NCBI RefSeq assembly: GCF_027912515.1
Contig: NZ_CP115464.1
Span: 3,201,501-3,265,500 of the forward strand
DNA from: Brevundimonas sp. NIBR10
GTDB taxonomy: Bacteria > Pseudomonadota > Alphaproteobacteria > Caulobacterales > Caulobacteraceae
Reading direction: 5' to 3'
Length of the DNA: 64,000 nt
Notes under the pieces: generated by a model
The model's input: the letters and a program-made list of their open reading frames with translations, nothing else
Told to the model about the DNA's origin: nothing
Database searches by the model: none
Position numbers and translations under genes: made by a program
In this document: positions 29,944 through 42,546 of the stretch, piece after piece
How positions within the stretch are numbered: the stretch's first letter is position 1
How the letters are laid out: the number at the start of each line of letters is the position of its first letter

Positions 29944-30671
29944 CTACCGCCGGTTCAGCGCCACCAGATAGACCTCCGACGACCCTTTCCGGCTCGCGGC
30001 CGGTTTCACGTATTTGACCTCATGGAAGGCCTCGCGCAGTTCGGCCAGGACGCGGCCCGCATCGCCGCCCTGGAAATTCTTGGTCACGAAATGCCCGCCG
30101 GGCTTCAGCGTGCGGATGGCGAAGTCCGAGGCGATTTCGATCAGGGCGATGATCTTCAGGTGATCCGTCTGGCGATGGCCGACCGTGTTGTGGGCCATGT
30201 CGGACAGCACCAGGTCGGGCTGCCCCCCAACGCGTCCAGCAACTGTTGGTCCACGCCAGGATCGGTGAAATCGGCCTGGATCAGGATCGAGCCCGGAATA
30301 GGCTCGATCGGCAACAGGTCCACACCGACCACATTGGCCGCACCTCGATTGACGCAGACCTGGACCCAGCCGCCCGGCGCGGCCCCTAGGTCGATGACGC
30401 GACAGCCCTTCTTGACCAGCCGGAACCGGTCGTCGATCTCCGAGAATTTAAAGGCGGCGCGGCTGCGATAGCCCTCGGCGCGGGCCTTCTCGGACCAGGG
30501 ATCGGCCAGCTGGCGCTTGATCCACTGGATCGAGGACATCGACTTCTTGTCGGCCGTCTTCATCTGGGTGCCCATGCCGCGGCCGGCGGCGGTCCCGCCG
30601 CTGGGCGGGCGTACCATCTTGCGCCGGGCGGGCTCTGAATCCGTCACGGGGGGCTTTTCGTCGTCAGTCAT
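29944..30671 (-). pseudogene. rlmE: 23S rRNA U2552 2'-O-methyltransferase RlmE, frameshifted
   Basis: RlmE (RrmJ/FtsJ) methylates U2552 of 23S rRNA late in 50S assembly. The first part, from ATG 30671, has SRAAFKFSEIDDRF (catalytic Lys) and IDLGAAPGGWVQV (AdoMet motif I). At a run of six C (30223-30228) the frame breaks; one more base would join LLDALGG to QPDLVLSDMAHNTVGH. That second part, in another frame, holds the other catalytic residues: Asp in SDMAHN, Lys in FVTKNFQGG and Glu in SSEVYLV. As written, the protein would end in nonsense and lack three of four catalytic residues. Since the gene is rarely lost, a base-call error is likely. Confidence 0.85.
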
Positions 30672-30741
30672 GCTTCCCACATAGCCGTAGGCGACGTCAC
30701 GGGCTATGACCCCCGCCACAATCGACAAAAGGAGCGCGCCG

Positions 30742-31190
30742 TTGGCCGACCAGACCCTGACCCTCACCCTCGACACCGGCGACGTTGTCATCAAGCTGCG
30801 GCCCGACCTGGCACCCGGCCACGTGGCCCGCATCACCGAACTGGCCGGCGAAGGCTTCTATGACGGCGTGGTCTTCCACCGCGTCATCGCCGGCTTCATG
30901 GCCCAGGGCGGCGACCCGACCGGCACCGGCACCTCGGGCTCCAAGAAGCCCAACCTGAAGGCCGAGTTCTCGGCCGAGCGCCACGTGCGCGGCGTCTGCT
31001 CGATGGCCCGCACGTCGCAGCCCGACACCGCCAACTCGCAGTTCTTCATCTGCCTGGACGACGCGACCTTCCTGGATCGCCAGTACACCGTCTGGGGCGA
31101 AGTGATCGAGGGTATGGACCATGTCGACGCCCTGCCAAAGGGCGAGCCGCCCGGAACCCGGGCAAGATCATCAAGGCGACCGTCAACTGA
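30742..31190 (+). pseudogene. Cyclophilin-type peptidyl-prolyl isomerase, frameshifted near the end
   Basis: A cyclophilin-type PPIase of about 149 aa. It carries the active-site blocks YDGVVFHRVIAGFMAQGGDP (Arg in FHR) and NSQFFICLDDATFLDRQYTV. The start is TTG 30742, with AAGGAG 8 bp upstream. After LPKGEPP the frame breaks at 31150-31152 (CCC where four C are needed). With one more base it would read RNPGKIIKATVN and stop at 31188-31190, right before a terminator. As written the frame runs on to 31446 as nonsense. The active site is complete, so the protein may still work. Divergent from rlmE. Confidence 0.85.
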
Positions 31191-31199
31191 CGTGAACCG

Positions 31200-31225
31200 G
31201 GGCGGCCCTCACGGGTCGCCCTTTT
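31200..31225 (+). terminator. Rho-independent terminator after the cyclophilin gene
   Basis: A 9-bp stem with one G-U pair (31200-31208 with 31213-31221), loop TCAC, then TTTT. It starts 9 bp after the corrected stop of the cyclophilin, which supports 31190 as the true end. Confidence 0.85.
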
Positions 31226-31241
31226 CACATCGCCCGTCGGT

Positions 31242-31871
31242 TCAGGGCAGCCGAAGCAGGATCGGCAACCACCCGGCACGCTGCGCCAGCTCGATCCCCT
31301 CGAACACCGGGATCGCCGCCAGGAAGACCAGCCCGTCGCGCAGGGTGGTCAGGAAGAATCGGGGGCGTATGTTCAGTTCGTCCTCGTCCCGCCACTTCGA
31401 GAAGTCCGGCCCGCAACGCGGTGTCCGTGCCATGTATGATTTGTAGGTCTCGCCGAACTCGGCCGACAGCCAGGCCTCCTCCTTGGCGATGGTCATGCGG
31501 AACACCACCACCGCGATGACGACGAACAGGGCCGCGATGGTCAGGCTTCCCGTCTGGGCGCCGACACCGAACGCGCCCGCATAGCTGAACACATACAGCG
31601 GGTTCCGGCTGAGGGAGTAAGGCCCCGTCGACACGATCTCGGCCTTCTTGCGCCCACCGATGTAGAGCGAGCACCAGGCACGGCCGACGATGCTGAAGAC
31701 GATGGCACCGAGACCGAACGCCTCCACGCCGCTATGAACCGCGCCCTCGCCCCACCAGGTCGTGCTGAACATCGCCAGGCCGACCGCGGCCAGCAAGGCC
31801 ACGCCCAGCACCCATTTGCGGATTTTCTGGATGCGCTGAAGGTCGAACGTATCGGGGGTCGCGGTTGTCAT
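31242..31871 (-). CDS. Isoprenylcysteine carboxyl-methyltransferase-like membrane protein
   Basis: A 209-aa integral membrane protein with about five helices. The C-terminal block GPYSLSRNPLYVFSYAGAFG, then AKEEAWLSAEFGETYKSYM, is the AdoMet-binding signature of the ICMT/PEMT (phospholipid methyltransferase) superfamily. In bacteria these methylate lipids or unknown small membrane substrates. After this block the chain has another helix pair not seen in the shortest members. ATG 31871 is chosen as the first start after unlikely residues; the ribosome site is weak. Substrate unknown. Confidence 0.82.
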   Translation of the reverse strand: MTTATPDTFDLQRIQKIRKWVLGVALLAAVGLAMFSTTWWGEGAVHSGVEAFGLGAIVFSIVGRAWCSLYIGGRKKAEIVSTGPYSLSRNPLYVFSYAGAFGVGAQTGSLTIAALFVVIAVVVFRMTIAKEEAWLSAEFGETYKSYMARTPRCGPDFSKWRDEDELNIRPRFFLTTLRDGLVFLAAIPVFEGIELAQRAGWLPILLRLP

Positions 31872-31963
31872 GGTCGTTTCGTCAATCCTGATCGGGTGGA
31901 GACGATGACGACCAAGCCAAGCTTGACGCAAGAGCTATCTTTGCGACTGAAAATCGGCCGCGA

Positions 31964-35385
<3,422 letters not shown>

Positions 35386-35763
35386 TTCATGTCCCCTCGT
35401 TTGAATGGAGACAGGATTTGCGTCGAAAGCGATCAAGCCTGGTCTGCGTCCGGAGGCCGGAAGGAACAGGAAATGTCACGGTGACAGAAACGAACGTGAC
35501 ATTGCGCTGATGCAAGTCGATCCAGTTCGTCTACAAATCAATGCGTTAGCAGATCGGGCCATCTGCATCGGCTCCAGATTATGTGAAATTGGGACGGCCG
35601 GCCCTGATGGCTCGCCTCGTCGCATTGTCAAAGACCCTCTGGCGAAGTGGAGGCCGAAAGGCTCGGTTTTAAGTAGCCGCTCTGATTATATTCCTATACA
35701 TTTGATGAGGCGGTCGTCGGTCGAGTTGGTACGGCCTGAGGGGCGTAGGAGCCCCCTCACCCC
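35386..35763. other. 378-bp intergenic region after ligA, lower GC
   Basis: No gene is supported here. The stretch is richer in A and T than the rest of the window. One frame stays open across it (from 35405), but the translation has no family likeness and no good ribosome site. It holds an inverted repeat at 35472-35503. A small RNA or leftover foreign DNA is possible. Confidence 0.5.
35472..35503. promoter_or_regulatory. 9-bp inverted repeat AATGTCACG / CGTGACATT
   Basis: Perfect 9-bp arms (35472-35480 and 35495-35503) with a 14-bp loop, and an overlapping TGTCAC-G-GTGACA dyad in the first half. It could be an operator with three half-sites, or an RNA hairpin. No T run follows, so it is not a clear terminator. 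Confidence 0.35.
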
Positions 35764-36753
35764 TCAGCGGTTAAGCGCTGAACGCGCCGCCTCGGCATAG
35801 CGATGACCCGATGCCGCATCGCGGGGGAAGACCGCTTCGATCTCGGCCAGGTCTTCGGGCGTCAGGACGACGTCTGCCGCCGCCGCATTGTCCTCCAGCG
35901 TCGCGATCCGCCGGGTACCCGGGATGGGGACCAGGTCGTCACCTTGCGCCAGCACCCACGCCAGGGCCAGTTGCGCCGCCGTGATGCCCCGGTCGTGGGC
36001 GATGGCCTTGACCGCCTCGACGAGGTCGAGGTTCTTCTGGAAATTCTCGCCCATGAAGCGGGGGTTGGAACGGCGGAAGTCGCCCTCTTCCAGGTCATCG
36101 ATCGACCGGATCTCACCCGACAGGAAGCCACGGCCCAGCGGGCTGTAGGGGACGAAGCCGATACCGAGTTCACGCACCGTCGTCAGGATGTCGCCCTCGG
36201 GCTCGCGGCTCCACAGGGAGTATTCGGTCTGAAGCGCCGTGATCGGATGGGTGGCGTGGGCCCGGCGGATGGTGTCGGGCGCGGCCTCCGACAGGCCCAG
36301 GAACCGGACCTTGCCCTCGGTGACCAGCTCGGCCATCGCCCCGACCGTCTCCTCGATCGGCGTGTCGGCATCGACGCGGTGCAGATAGTAGAGATCGACA
36401 TGATCCATGCCGAGGCGGGTCAGGCTGCCTTCGATCGATCGGCGGGCGTTGGCGGGCGAGCCGTCCACCTTCAGCGCCGTGCGATCGGCGTTGTAACCGA
36501 TGCCGAATTTCGTCGCGACGAAGGCCCTGTCGCGTCGGTCAGCCAGCGCCTTGCCGACCTGGATTTCATTGGTGTGGGGGCCGTACATCTCGGCCGTGTC
36601 GAACAGGGTAATGCCCAGGTCCAGAGCGCGGTGAATCACGGCCGTCGCCTGCGCCTCGTCCGACGGGGTCCCGTAGAAGGACGCCATTCCCATGCAGCCC
36701 AGGCCGATGGCAGACACTTCGGGACCATTCGGTCCGAGACGACGGGTCTTCAT
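35764..36753 (-). CDS. Aldo/keto reductase
   Basis: A 329-aa NADPH-dependent oxidoreductase of the AKR superfamily, most like the YajO/AKR13 group acting on small aldehydes. The catalytic tetrad is visible: Asp and Tyr in [14 protein letters not shown], Lys in FVATKFG, and His in DLYYLHRVD. The cofactor region includes [20 protein letters not shown] lies 8 bp before ATG 36753. It is followed upstream by the vapBC module with a 62-bp gap. Substrate unknown. Confidence 0.92.
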   Translation of the reverse strand: MKTRRLGPNGPEVSAIGLGCMGMASFYGTPSDEAQATAVIHRALDLGITLFDTAEMYGPHTNEIQVGKALADRRDRAFVATKFGIGYNADRTALKVDGSPANARRSIEGSLTRLGMDHVDLYYLHRVDADTPIEETVGAMAELVTEGKVRFLGLSEAAPDTIRRAHATHPITALQTEYSLWSREPEGDILTTVRELGIGFVPYSPLGRGFLSGEIRSIDDLEEGDFRRSNPRFMGENFQKNLDLVEAVKAIAHDRGITAAQLALAWVLAQGDDLVPIPGTRRIATLEDNAAAADVVLTPEDLAEIEAVFPRDAASGHRYAEAARSALNR

Positions 36754-36815
36754 GGGCGTACTCCTGAGGCTGAGCTGAAACCTGAAGGTCGGCACCGCCC
36801 CGTCGATCCGCAAGG

Positions 36816-37205
36816 TCAGACCGCCGAAACGATATCCGTCTGTGCGAAGTCATCACCCTTGAACAGCAGGGGCTCACCGGTCTGTTTGGCGAGGGCGTAG
36901 GCGAAGCAGTCGCCGAAGTTCAGCTTTGCCGGATGGTTCTTCTTGCCGAACCGCCTGTAGGCGGCGCGGGCAAGCCGGGCTGTATCGGCATCCACCTCCA
37001 CGATCTCGGCTTCGACCCCCGACAACAATCGATCAACCTTCAACGATGTGGGTTCGTCCCGCCAGTTGTCGACCACCATGCCGAACTCGAAATAGGTCAC
37101 AGCCGACAAGCGTACCCTTGGCTCGCGGATCAGGATGGACAGGAACCGCTCGGCTTCGGGCTCGGAATTGATAATCGCGACCAGCGCGGACGTGTCGACG
37201 ATCAA
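36816..37205 (-). CDS. vapC: VapC-type PIN-domain toxin
   Basis: A 129-aa PIN ribonuclease, the toxin of a type II module that cleaves tRNA or rRNA when free. The acidic active site is intact: Asp4 in IVDTSAL, Glu in [11 protein letters not shown], Asp in [12 protein letters not shown], and the last Asp in [10 protein letters not shown]. The start is TTG 37205, overlapping the vapB stop as TTGA, so the toxin is made at a low, coupled rate. Nothing suggests loss of function. Confidence 0.93.
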   Translation of the reverse strand: MIVDTSALVAIINSEPEAERFLSILIREPRVRLSAVTYFEFGMVVDNWRDEPTSLKVDRLLSGVEAEIVEVDADTARLARAAYRRFGKKNHPAKLNFGDCFAYALAKQTGEPLLFKGDDFAQTDIVSAV

Positions 37206-37462
37206 ATCGGCAAGCCCGTTTCGGGGTCGTAGAATTCCGCAGTGGGGTCTTCCGTCTCGAAGAACTCGGGGGGTGCCGCTTTCCGAATTTCATCCACGAG
37301 GGCCAACAACTCTTCCATCGTCGCCTTCTTCTTTACCGGCTCCGGCTCGCGCGCCAACTGCTCGCGCAGGGCGTAAGTCACTACACCCGTCAGGCTTTCG
37401 CCGCGTCGGGCCGCCAGTTCCTTGGCCAGCCTGTGGGTCTCGGGGTTCTTGATGTTCAGCAT
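37202..37462 (-). CDS. vapB: VapB-type antitoxin
   Basis: An 86-aa antitoxin of the Rv0623/PSK-type VapB family. The N-terminal [20 protein letters not shown] with ESLTGVV is the DNA-binding part, a linker follows, and the acidic end ([18 protein letters not shown]) is expected to wrap the PIN toxin. The C-terminal motif [12 protein letters not shown] is typical. The ATG is at the very edge of a palindrome and has no Shine-Dalgarno sequence, so the transcript may be leaderless. Confidence 0.93.
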   Translation of the reverse strand: MLNIKNPETHRLAKELAARRGESLTGVVTYALREQLAREPEPVKKKATMEELLALVDEIRKAAPPEFFETEDPTAEFYDPETGLPI

Positions 37463-37481
37463 GGTAGAACCGCTTCTACCA
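37462..37481. promoter_or_regulatory. VapBC operator palindrome at the vapB start
   Basis: TGGTAGAA-CCGC-TTCTACCA, two perfect 8-bp arms with a 4-bp centre, touching the vapB ATG. VapBC complexes bind such palindromes to repress their own operon; this one would block the promoter or start site directly. Confidence 0.75.
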
Positions 37482-37496
37482 CATGGCCCAACTCCC

Positions 37497-39326
37497 TCAA
37501 AGCGGCGCGCAGGCCGCTTTCAGCCACGCCAATGCCGCCGCATCCGCCTGCATCCCCTCTGCCAGCAGCGGCCCGACCTTGGCCAGGGCTTCGGCATGGT
37601 AGGCGTCGACATAGGCCCGCTCGGCCGTCGTCAGCATCTCGACGTCGATCAGTTTGCGGTCCAGCGGCGCGAACGTCAGTTGCTCGAACCCATGCATCGG
37701 CCGCTCGCCGCTCGGTATGGGCTCGGGCGCCGTGACGACCTGCAGCGTCTCGATCCGGATGCCCCAGTGCCCTTCGCGATAGTAGCCCGGCTCGTTGGAC
37801 AGGATCATCCCGGTCAGCAGCGGCTGGGTGTTGACCGCCTTGGCGATCCGCTGCGGCCCTTCGTGGACGCCGAGGTAGGACCCGACGCCGTGGCCCGTGC
37901 CATGGTCGTAATCGAGCCCGGCCATCCACATCGGCTGGCGCGCGATGGCGTCCAGCTGATGCCCCGTCGTCCCCGCCGGGAAGCGGATCGTCGCCATGGC
38001 GATATGGCCCTTGAGGACCAGGGTGAACATCCGCCGCTGGTCGGCGGTCGGCTCGCCGATCGCCACGGTCCGGGTCACGTCGGTGGTGCCGTCCAGATAC
38101 TGACCGCCGCCGTCGACCAGCAGGAGCGACCCCTTCTCGATCCGCCGGATTTTGTCGCCCACGGGCTTGTAGTGCGGCAGGGCGCCGTTGGGCCCGGCCC
38201 CGGCGATGGTGTCGAAAGACAGGTCCTTCAGAGCCCCCGTGGCCTCGCGGAAACCCTCCAGCACGCCGACGATCTCGCGCTCGCTGGGCAGGGTGTCCTG
38301 CGCCACCGTATCGACCCAGTGCAGGAACCGGGTCAGGGCGGCACCGTCACGGATGTGGGCCCGACGCGTCCCCTCGATCTCGACGGGGTTCTTGGCCGCG
38401 CGCGGCACGGCGCACGGGTCCATGGCGCGCACGATCCTGGCCCCCGCCCTTTCCAGCCGGTCGAAATACCAGGCAGAGGATTGGACCGGATCGATCAGCA
38501 CCGTCTTGCCCGCCAGCGCGTCCAGCGCCGCTTCCAGAGCCTCGCTCGGCTTCAGGGTGACGGCGTCCCCCAGCCAGCCGGGCAACTCATTGGTCACCTT
38601 GGCGGGATCGACGAACAGGTCCGCGGTTCCATCGGCGTTTAGGATGGCCTGACCCATGGGCAGGGGCGAACGGATCACGTCCCCGCCCCTGACGTTGAAC
38701 AGCCAGGCAATCGACGGCGCTGCGGTCAGGACCGCCGCGTCCGCTCCGACCTCGGCCACGGCGCGGCCGATCCGTTCGCGCTTGGAGGAATGGCTTTCGC
38801 CTGAGTATCGGTCCTCGTGCGGCACGATCGGGGCCTGCGGCTGGGCCGGACGGGCCTCGGCCCAGGCGGCGTCCAGGGGATTGACATCGACCGGCCTCAG
38901 CGCCGCGCCGGCCTTCGCGACCGCGCGCTCCAGGGTCTCCAGCGCATCCGGGCTATGCAGCCGGGCGTCATAACCGATCACCGCCCCCTTGGGCGCCCGC
39001 TCCAGATAGGCCGGCACCCCGCCCTCGACGAGGTCGAGGATCTCGAACTGATCCGCATCGACCTGCGCACGCACCTGAACGGTATAGCGACCGTCCGCGA
39101 ACACCGCCGCCCGATCCGTCATCACCACGGCGGCCCCCGCCGAGCCGGTGAACCCCGTCAGCCAAGCCAGACGGTCGTTGGCCTCGGGCAGATATTCGTT
39201 CTGATGCTCGTCCTCATGCGGGACCAGCAGGCCGTCCAGCCCCTGCTCCAGCAATCGCGCGCGCACGAGCGGGAGGTGTTTCGCCCCAAAGGACGGATCG
39301 GTGGTTTCGTCGAAGGTCTGGCGCAT
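37497..39326 (-). CDS. pepP: M24-family Xaa-Pro aminopeptidase
   Basis: A 609-aa cytoplasmic metallopeptidase that removes an N-terminal residue before proline. Two creatinase-like N-terminal domains (about 1-300) precede the pita-bread catalytic domain. There [19 protein letters not shown] gives the two Asp ligands, [18 protein letters not shown] gives His, and [12 protein letters not shown] and RIETLQ give the Glu ligands. The length of about 600 fits the three-domain APP1-like form, not the 440-aa E. coli PepP, so the symbol is by function. ATG 39326; no signal peptide. Confidence 0.92.
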   Translation of the reverse strand: MRQTFDETTDPSFGAKHLPLVRARLLEQGLDGLLVPHEDEHQNEYLPEANDRLAWLTGFTGSAGAAVVMTDRAAVFADGRYTVQVRAQVDADQFEILDLVEGGVPAYLERAPKGAVIGYDARLHSPDALETLERAVAKAGAALRPVDVNPLDAAWAEARPAQPQAPIVPHEDRYSGESHSSKRERIGRAVAEVGADAAVLTAAPSIAWLFNVRGGDVIRSPLPMGQAILNADGTADLFVDPAKVTNELPGWLGDAVTLKPSEALEAALDALAGKTVLIDPVQSSAWYFDRLERAGARIVRAMDPCAVPRAAKNPVEIEGTRRAHIRDGAALTRFLHWVDTVAQDTLPSEREIVGVLEGFREATGALKDLSFDTIAGAGPNGALPHYKPVGDKIRRIEKGSLLLVDGGGQYLDGTTDVTRTVAIGEPTADQRRMFTLVLKGHIAMATIRFPAGTTGHQLDAIARQPMWMAGLDYDHGTGHGVGSYLGVHEGPQRIAKAVNTQPLLTGMILSNEPGYYREGHWGIRIETLQVVTAPEPIPSGERPMHGFEQLTFAPLDRKLIDVEMLTTAERAYVDAYHAEALAKVGPLLAEGMQADAAALAWLKAACAPL

Positions 39327-39388
39327 GGCGCAGACCTAATCCCCTCCGCCGAACGTCTCAAGCCGCCCGTGCGCTTGGCCGCGTCGGA

Positions 39389-40291
39389 TCAGGTCGCCCA
39401 GACGGGCTTGCGCTTGTCGAGGAAGGCGCGGACGCCTTCCTGGCCCTCGGCGGACACACGGGCACGGGCGATCCGCCTGGCGGTGTCTTCCATCAGGCCG
39501 GTATCCAGCCGATGCCCCGCCACATGATGCACCAGCCGCTTGGCGTCGCCCATGGCTCCCGGCGCGCTGCCGCCCAGACTGTCGGTCAGCATGGTCACGA
39601 AGCTGTCGATCGCCGCCTCGTCGGGCAGGACCATGTCGATCAGCCCCAGATGGGCGGCATAGCCGGCATCAAAGGTGTTTCCCGTAAGGAACAGCGCCCG
39701 CGCCCGCCGCGCCCCCACTGCCTCGACCACATAGGGGGCGATGGTCGCGGGGATCAGACCCAGCTTGACCTCGGAGAAGGCGAACCGGGCCCCCTCGACG
39801 GCCACCGCCATGTCGCAGGCGCAGACCATCCCGGCTCCGCCCCCCATGGCCGCACCCTCGACGATGGCGACCGTCAGGGCCGGGACGTCGTGAAGGCTTT
39901 TAAGCATCCGGGCCAGACCCATGGCGTCGTCGCGGTTGTCGCTCTCGGACCAGTCGGCGGCGGCGCGCATCCAGGACAGGTCGGCCCCGGCGCTGAAGGT
40001 CCCCCCCGCCCCGCGCAGGAAGACGACCCGTACATGGTCCGCCCCATGCAGCGTCTCGAACGCCTCATGCAGGGCCGCGATGGTGGCGGCGTCGAAGGCA
40101 TTCTTCTTCTGCGGCCGGTTGATGGTGACGAAGACGACGCCGTCGCTCGTCGATTCGATCTGGACCAGGTCGTCGTTGGCGTCCGGCGCGGCACCGGGCA
40201 CCAGGGGCTGGGCGATGCTGTTGACCACGGCGGCCTCGGCGTCGGTGATGTCCAGCGCATTCAGATCGGCTTCGGACGGGGTATCGGTCAT
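39389..40291 (-). CDS. Enoyl-CoA hydratase/isomerase family protein
   Basis: A 300-aa crotonase-fold enzyme. The oxyanion hole is made by GTFSAGADLSWM and AAMGGGAGMVCACD; RFAFSEVKLGLIPATIAPYV holds the usual catalytic Glu. It resembles methylglutaconyl-CoA hydratase of leucine breakdown, but no leucine-pathway genes are next to it. AGGAG lies 8 bp before ATG 40291; the frame begins at 40315. An N-terminal extension of about 45 residues (acidic, perhaps flexible) precedes the crotonase core, longer than in most members. Confidence 0.9.
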   Translation of the reverse strand: MTDTPSEADLNALDITDAEAAVVNSIAQPLVPGAAPDANDDLVQIESTSDGVVFVTINRPQKKNAFDAATIAALHEAFETLHGADHVRVVFLRGAGGTFSAGADLSWMRAAADWSESDNRDDAMGLARMLKSLHDVPALTVAIVEGAAMGGGAGMVCACDMAVAVEGARFAFSEVKLGLIPATIAPYVVEAVGARRARALFLTGNTFDAGYAAHLGLIDMVLPDEAAIDSFVTMLTDSLGGSAPGAMGDAKRLVHHVAGHRLDTGLMEDTARRIARARVSAEGQEGVRAFLDKRKPVWAT

Positions 40292-40370
40292 GGTGGAACT
40301 CCTGGTTCGCGACACGGATAGTCCCCGCGCCGCGCCGTTGCTAGAGACGGCTCATACAGGAGAACGCGCG

Positions 40371-40808
40371 ATGAGCCTGACCGGCGCCTACGACCCCGCA
40401 AACATCTTCGCCCGCATCCTCAAGGGCGAGATTCCCGCCGTGAAGGTCTGGGAGGACGACGACGTCCTCGCCTTCATGGATGTCTTTCCGCAATCCGAGG
40501 GTCATGTTCTGGTGATCTCCAAGACCTCGCGGGCCCGAAACCTGCTGGAGGTCGAGCCCGAGGTGCTGGCGACGTTGGCCGCCGCAACCCAGCGCACCGC
40601 CCGCGCCGTGGCGAAGGCCCTGTCGCCCGAGGGCTTCAGCATCATGCAGTTCAACGGCGAGGCCGGCGGCCAGACCGTGTTCCACCTGCATTTCCACATC
40701 ATCCCGCGCTGGGCCGATCGCCCGCTCAAGGGCCACGGCCACGCTCCCATGGCCGACGCCGACGTGTTGAGATCGCTGGCGGAACGGATCGCTGCCGCTC
40801 TCGACTAG
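40371..40808 (+). CDS. HIT-family nucleotide-binding protein
   Basis: A 145-aa histidine-triad hydrolase (HinT-like). The catalytic His triad is HLHFHIIPRW (about 105-114), and FARILKGEIPAVKVWEDDDVLAFMD is the standard N-terminal part. Such proteins hydrolyse AMP-lysine or other nucleoside phosphoramidates. AGGAG lies 9 bp before ATG 40371. The last 4 bp overlap the end of the convergent DUF486 gene. Confidence 0.93.
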   Translation: MSLTGAYDPANIFARILKGEIPAVKVWEDDDVLAFMDVFPQSEGHVLVISKTSRARNLLEVEPEVLATLAAATQRTARAVAKALSPEGFSIMQFNGEAGGQTVFHLHFHIIPRWADRPLKGHGHAPMADADVLRSLAERIAAALD

Positions 40809-41158
40809 AGCGGGCCCCGGAAGATGAACCAGGCCCCGCCGATGATCAGGGCGAACCCCACGGCGTGGTTCAGCGTGAGCTTCTCGCCCAGGAAGGTCAC
40901 GGAGAAGACCGCGAACACGATCAGGGTGATCACCTCCTGCATCGTCTTCAGCTCAGCCGTCGAATAGACCTGATGGCCGATCCGGTTGGCCGGCACCGCC
41001 AGGCAGTACTCGAACAGAGCGATGCCCCAGCTGACGATCACCACGATCCACAGCGGCCTGGACCCAAACTTCAGATGGCCGTACCAGGCCGCCGTCATGA
41101 AGACGTTGGAGGCGACCAGCATCAGGATCGGCGCGAGATAGGGGAAGGACAGCTTCAT
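40805..41158 (-). CDS. DUF486 (DMT-like) small membrane protein
   Basis: A 117-aa membrane protein with four helices, of the DUF486 family, thought to be a half-size DMT (drug/metabolite transporter) relative. The block WYGHLKFG, then FEYCLAVPANRIGHQVYSTAELKTMQEVITLIVF, is very typical (shown here as shorter parts: FEYCLAVPANRIG and AELKTMQEVITL). ATG 41158 is preferred; the annotated frame can start at TTG 41167. Function unknown. Confidence 0.88.
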   Translation of the reverse strand: MKLSFPYLAPILMLVASNVFMTAAWYGHLKFGSRPLWIVVIVSWGIALFEYCLAVPANRIGHQVYSTAELKTMQEVITLIVFAVFSVTFLGEKLTLNHAVGFALIIGGAWFIFRGPL

Positions 41159-41234
41159 GCGCGGCAATGTGCTTGCCCGCGACCGATTGTGCCAGCATAA
41201 GGCCGCGATCCGACGCCCAAAAGGGCGACCGTGG

Positions 41235-41310
41235 GCCGGCTTAGCTCAGTTGGTAGAGCGCCAGTTTTGTAAACTGGATGTCGCGGGTTCGATTCCTGCA
41301 GCCGGCACCA
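41235..41310 (+). tRNA. tRNA-Thr (TGT)
   Basis: A 76-nt cloverleaf: acceptor GCCGGCT pairs with AGCCGGC, the D arm contains AGCTCAGTTGGTAGAGC, the anticodon stem CCAGT/ACTGG bears loop TTTGTAA with anticodon TGT (Thr, ACA codons), and the T arm contains GGTTCGATTCC. The CCA end is encoded in the DNA. Confidence 0.97.
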
Positions 41311-41415
41311 TTTCTTGTTTCCCCAAAGAAATGCGTCAATCCAGCGGGCGTCTGTCGTTGACGGCTTGGTCCGGGTGTGGCGAAACCATTCTGACGTCTC
41401 CGGCAAAGCTCCCCC

Positions 41416-42048
41416 ATGCCCGCCAGCACGACCAACAAACTGGGCCACCGCATCGGCGCGCGGGGCGGCCGGACGCGCCAGGCGATCCTCGACGCCACCC
41501 GTTCATTGCTGGACGGCCGTCATCTGGGAGAGATCCGGGTCGCCGACGTCGCCGCCGCCGCCGGTGTTTCTCCATCCAACTTCTACACCTATTTCAAGAC
41601 GGTGGAGGAGCCGGTTCTGGCCCTGTGCGAGATCGCGGGGGCCGAGTTCCAGCCCCTGGCGCGTTACCTCGACAGTGACTGGTCGGGCGATCGGGCCTTC
41701 ACCGCCGCCCGCGCCTATGTGGTCGATGTGCTTATGTTCTGGCGCGAACACGGTCCCGTCCTGCGCATCGAGCACATGCTGGCCGACAAGGGTGAGCCGG
41801 GCTTCGTCGAGACCCGCGTGAAACGCCTGCGTCGCTCCCACCTCGCCTTCGAGCGCCGCATCGCCCAGGCTCATGCCACCGGTTATCACGACAAGGGGCT
41901 GGACCCGCGCCTGACCTCCTACGAGGTCGCCAACCTGGTCGAGTCGATGGCGGCGGGTTTCGACCTGCTACGACGGGGCGATACGCCCGCCGAGACCATC
42001 CTCGACACGACGGCCCATATCGTCGTCAAGCTGGTCACCGGACGCTGA
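41416..42048 (+). CDS. TetR-family transcriptional regulator
   Basis: A 210-aa repressor. The N-terminal DNA-binding domain is clear: GRTRQAILDATRSLLDGR, then VADVAAAAGVSPSNFYTYFKT (HTH, about 42-62). The C-terminal ligand domain is unlike well-studied members. It starts 106 bp after tRNA-Thr. No divergent transporter or enzyme lies beside it, so the target is not clear; the yccF gene downstream (90 bp) could be one. Confidence 0.9.
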   Translation: MPASTTNKLGHRIGARGGRTRQAILDATRSLLDGRHLGEIRVADVAAAAGVSPSNFYTYFKTVEEPVLALCEIAGAEFQPLARYLDSDWSGDRAFTAARAYVVDVLMFWREHGPVLRIEHMLADKGEPGFVETRVKRLRRSHLAFERRIAQAHATGYHDKGLDPRLTSYEVANLVESMAAGFDLLRRGDTPAETILDTTAHIVVKLVTGR

Positions 42049-42138
42049 TCCGCCACAGGGCTTACGGCGAATTCACGCAGAACCGCTGTCACCGAAGCCA
42101 CACCGCCCCTATCTTGATGCCGACGCCGCATCGGCGCC

Positions 42139-42546
42139 GTGGAGACGACCGCCTTGATCCGCCTGATCCTCAACCTGTTGTGGCTCTTTTTCGGAGGCTG
42201 GATCAGCGGCCTGCTGTGGCTGCTGGGCGGCGCAATCCTGGCCCTGACCGTCGTCGGCCTGCCGTGGAGCTTCGCCGCATGGCGGATCGCCAGCTATTCC
42301 TTCTGGCCGTTCGGTCGCGAAGTCGTCTGGGCTGGTGAGCCGGCGGGCAAGGACATCGGTTGCTTCGGCGTCGGCCTGAACGTCATCTGGTTCATCTTCG
42401 CCGGCTGGTACATCGCCCTGTCGCACCTGATCATCGCGTTCGCCGAGGCCATCACCGTCATCGGCATCCCCTTCGCGCTGAAGGACCTGGAACTGGCCAA
42501 GCTGGCGCTGGCCCCCGTCGGCGCGACGATCCGGGACAAGCCTTGA
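42139..42546 (+). CDS. yccF: YccF-domain inner-membrane protein
   Basis: A 135-aa membrane protein with two YccF domains. Each has a hydrophobic hairpin: LNLLWLFFGGWISGLLWLL, ending GLPWSFAAWRIASYSFWPFG, and LNVIWFIFAGWYIALSHLI, ending GIPFALKDLELAKLAL. There is no ATG near the start; GTG 42139 is used here, and TTG 42154 with GGAG 12 bp upstream is a strong alternative, since family members begin directly at the L-x-N-L-L-W helix. Function of the family is unknown. Its stop is adjacent to the convergent ccdB remnant. Confidence 0.88.
   Translation: METTALIRLILNLLWLFFGGWISGLLWLLGGAILALTVVGLPWSFAAWRIASYSFWPFGREVVWAGEPAGKDIGCFGVGLNVIWFIFAGWYIALSHLIIAFAEAITVIGIPFALKDLELAKLALAPVGATIRDKP

Noticed and set aside
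35405..35800. 131-codon open frame across the ligA-aldo/keto reductase gap
   Set aside because: No ribosome site, no family likeness, and its end overlaps the conserved reductase; kept only as an intergenic note.
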